This document shows positions 6,345 to 7,841 of a stretch of 7,841 nt of DNA, one piece after another (positions within the stretch are counted from its first letter, which is position 1; each line of letters opens with the position of its first letter). The notes beneath the pieces were generated by a model that was not told where the DNA came from, did not search any database, and worked only from the letters and a program-made list of their open reading frames with translations. A program made the position numbers and the translations under genes. Source of the DNA: Desulfobacteraceae bacterium UBA5852. Lineage in GTDB: Bacteria; Desulfobacterota; Desulfobacteria; Desulfobacterales; UBA5852. Location of the stretch: positions 24,449 through 32,289 of the forward strand of contig DJGG01000280.1 in NCBI GenBank assembly GCA_002432195.1, in the 5' to 3' direction.

Positions 6345-6413
6345 TCAATACAGTTCCTGGATGTCAGCGAAACGATCGTGAGGCCCCGGAATGACTCCGG
6401 GGCTCTTTTTTTT
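6345..6413 (+). promoter_or_regulatory. Putative terminated leader RNA or short sRNA before the helicase
   Basis: The interval between the predicted start site and the intrinsic terminator would give an RNA of about 70 nt with no open frame of note. TTCC-T-GG (6354-6360) could pair with CCGGAA (6386-6391), the left arm of the terminator, with one bulged base. That would be a weak alternative structure able to disrupt termination. It could be an attenuated 5' leader of the helicase, a stand-alone small RNA, or simply the region where hydrolase transcription ends. Confidence 0.25.
6383..6413 (+). terminator. Strong intrinsic terminator upstream of the helicase
   Basis: GCCCCGGA (6383-6390) and TCCGGGGC (6396-6403) form a perfect 8-bp stem with the 5-nt loop ATGAC, followed immediately by TCTTTTTTTT (6404-6413). 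This is a textbook Rho-independent terminator on the plus strand. It ends only 23 bases before the helicase ATG. It can end transcription from the hydrolase side, and it would also stop transcripts from the promoter at 6310-6338 unless read-through is allowed. Confidence 0.8.
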
Positions 6414-6436
6414 GGAACTCAAGAAAGCGAGTGTGA

Positions 6437-7756
6437 ATGAATTTCGAATCTTTTGGTTTGCACCCCTCGGTTGCGGCCGGTGTCGCCGCCGAGGGCTATG
6501 TCACCCCTACGCCCATACAGCTCAAGGCGATTCCCATGGTGCTCCAGGGGGTCGACCTCATGGGGCTGGCCCAGACCGGAACGGGCAAGACGGCGGCTTT
6601 CGCGTTGCCCATACTGCATCGACTGATGCAAGGTCCCCGCGGAAGGCTGCGGGCCCTGATTGTCGCCCCCACCCGGGAGCTGGCCGAACAGATCCACCAG
6701 GCCATCGAGTCCCTGGGCCGGGCCACCCGTCTGCGCAGCGTTACCCTTTACGGCGGAGTGGGCCTCAATCCCCAGGTGCAGAAGCTCAAGCGCGGGGTCG
6801 AAATTGCCGTGGCCTGTCCCGGGCGGCTGCTGGATCTCATCGGCCAGGGCCACGTGGACCTGTCCCGGCTGGAGGTGCTGGTCCTGGACGAGGCCGACCA
6901 GATGTTCGACATGGGTTTTCTCCCCGACATCCGGCGCATCGTCAAATGCACGCCCCGGGAACGGCAGACCATGCTGTTTTCGGCCACCATGCCCGCGGAA
7001 ATCCGCCACCTGGCCCAGGAGGTGCTGCGGGCGCCGCAGACGGTCCAGGCAGGGGATTCGGTCCCCGCGGAAACCGTCAGCCATGCGGTCTATCCCGTGG
7101 CGCCGCATTTGAAAACGGCGCTGTTGCTGGAACTGCTCCAGCATACCGACACCGATTCGGTGCTGGTCTTCACCCGCACCAAGCACCGCGCCAAGCGCCT
7201 GGGAGAGCAGCTCGCCAAGTCCGGCTACCGCGCGGCATCCCTGCAGGGCAACCTGTCCCAGGGACGGCGCCAGGCGGCGATGGGCGGCTTTCGCGATGGG
7301 ACCTACCAAATCCTCGTGGCCACCGATATCGCCGCCCGGGGAATCGATGTGAGCCAGATTTCCCATGTAATCAACTACGATGTGCCCTCCACCCCCGAGG
7401 CGTACATCCATCGCATCGGTAGAACGGGGCGGGCGGCGCGCCGAGGGGATGCGTTTACCTTCGCCACCGAGGAAGACCGCGATATGCTCCGCGCCATCGA
7501 TCGGGTTCTGGGCACGCCGGTCGAGCGCCGCACGCTGGCCGGGTTCAACTACAGGGCCCAAGCCCCCGCGCGGGATCAGGAATTCGCCCGCCCACCTCGT
7601 CAGGCGGGATCATACGCGGGCGCCGAGCGCGCGCGTGGGGGGGGCGGCCCCGGAACGTATGCCCGACGAGGGGCCGACAAGGCTCGCGCCACCGGCCGGA
7701 AAAGGTTTCAATCAGCGTCCCGGCCGGCCGCACGGCCGCAGACCGGACCCGCTTGA
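6437..7756 (+). CDS. rhlE: DEAD-box ATP-dependent RNA helicase, RhlE-like
   Basis: This is a complete 439-residue DEAD-box helicase that unwinds or remodels structured RNA using ATP, with roles in cold adaptation, RNA decay or ribosome assembly in this family. Motifs appear in order: Q motif around TPTPIQ (23-28), Walker A AQTGTGKT (45-52), PTREL (78-82), GG (106-107), CPGR (127-130), DEAD (151-154), SAT (182-184), VFTRTKH (244-250), ATDIAARGID (295-304) and HRIGRTGR (325-332). The motif Ib position has Cys where most members have Thr (TPGR). The C-terminal tail (about 370-439) is disordered, rich in Arg, Gly, Ala and Pro, and probably adds RNA affinity. The start at 6437 is fixed by a TGA codon directly before it in frame; the Shine-Dalgarno sequence is weak (AAGAAAGCGAG). 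The FTRTKH wording and Gly-Val-Gly-Leu-Asn-Pro after motif GG fit RhlE best. Upstream lies a promoter and terminator; downstream a strong hairpin. Confidence 0.93.
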   Translation: MNFESFGLHPSVAAGVAAEGYVTPTPIQLKAIPMVLQGVDLMGLAQTGTGKTAAFALPILHRLMQGPRGRLRALIVAPTRELAEQIHQAIESLGRATRLRSVTLYGGVGLNPQVQKLKRGVEIAVACPGRLLDLIGQGHVDLSRLEVLVLDEADQMFDMGFLPDIRRIVKCTPRERQTMLFSATMPAEIRHLAQEVLRAPQTVQAGDSVPAETVSHAVYPVAPHLKTALLLELLQHTDTDSVLVFTRTKHRAKRLGEQLAKSGYRAASLQGNLSQGRRQAAMGGFRDGTYQILVATDIAARGIDVSQISHVINYDVPSTPEAYIHRIGRTGRAARRGDAFTFATEEDRDMLRAIDRVLGTPVERRTLAGFNYRAQAPARDQEFARPPRQAGSYAGAERARGGGGPGTYARRGADKARATGRKRFQSASRPAARPQTGPA

Positions 7757-7790
7757 CGATCTTCGTTTGAAAAGCGGCCCGGATAGTCCA

Positions 7791-7840
7791 CGGGAACCTG
7801 CCCGCCACCCCGTCGGGACGGAGTGGCGGGCAGGTTCCCG
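7791..7840 (+). terminator. Long perfect hairpin after the helicase, probable terminator
   Basis: CGGGAACCTGCCCGCCAC (7791-7808) is exactly complementary to GTGGCGGGCAGGTTCCCG (7823-7840). After one C/A mismatch the stem continues with CCGT (7810-7813) and ACGG (7818-7821) around a CGGG loop. It begins 35 bases past the helicase stop. The window ends one base later, so a following T-run cannot be seen. Without it, a stem this long could also be a mobile palindromic repeat or a bidirectional terminator. Confidence 0.55.
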
Positions 7841-7841
7841 G

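Noticed and set aside
6419..7561. Minus-strand open frame of 380 codons opposite the helicase
   Set aside because: It is a shadow of the helicase coding sequence; no recognisable domain, and all DEAD-box motifs are on the plus strand.

Overview
The window is a dense, high-GC stretch of bacterial chromosome. It suggests a flagellated Gram-negative bacterium: there is an anti-sigma-28 factor (FlgM), a LemA lipoprotein with a lipobox, and a RhlE-type helicase. The gene set and codon style would fit Desulfobacterota or a related proteobacterial group, but that placement is an impression and not a test. I see no CRISPR array, tRNA, rRNA, insertion sequence or phage gene.

Layout from left to right: (a) bases 1-144 may hold the last 47 codons of a plus-strand gene that enters from outside the window. 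(b) A minus-strand DHA2-type MFS exporter (329-1726) is followed, in its direction of transcription, by two hairpins that look like tandem terminators. (c) Divergent from it is flgM (1968-2267), with no other flagellar gene in view. (d) A 54-residue FmdB-type zinc-ribbon gene follows (2429-2593). (e) Next is an envelope cassette: lemA (2765-3358), a secreted and membrane-anchored TPM-domain protein with a Gly-rich tail (3417-4388), and a second TPM protein whose domain is interrupted by two membrane helices (4513-5166). A cytoplasmic alpha/beta hydrolase (5237-6007) follows in the same direction. (f) Bases 6031 to about 6306 on the minus strand carry a 5'-truncated remnant of a Fibrobacter-type, circularly permuted GH16 beta-glucanase. 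(g) A consensus-like promoter and an intrinsic terminator sit in front of a RhlE-like DEAD-box RNA helicase (6437-7756). The window closes on a perfect 18-bp inverted repeat.

The working groups are the LemA/TPM/TPM envelope cassette, possibly with the hydrolase, and the helicase with its leader. The exporter, flgM and the zinc-ribbon gene look like independent housekeeping or accessory genes. I do not see a clearly new multi-gene system. The observations most worth following are the promoter-terminator leader before the helicase, the GH16 remnant that breaks off exactly at that promoter, and the paired TPM proteins of different architecture beside LemA.
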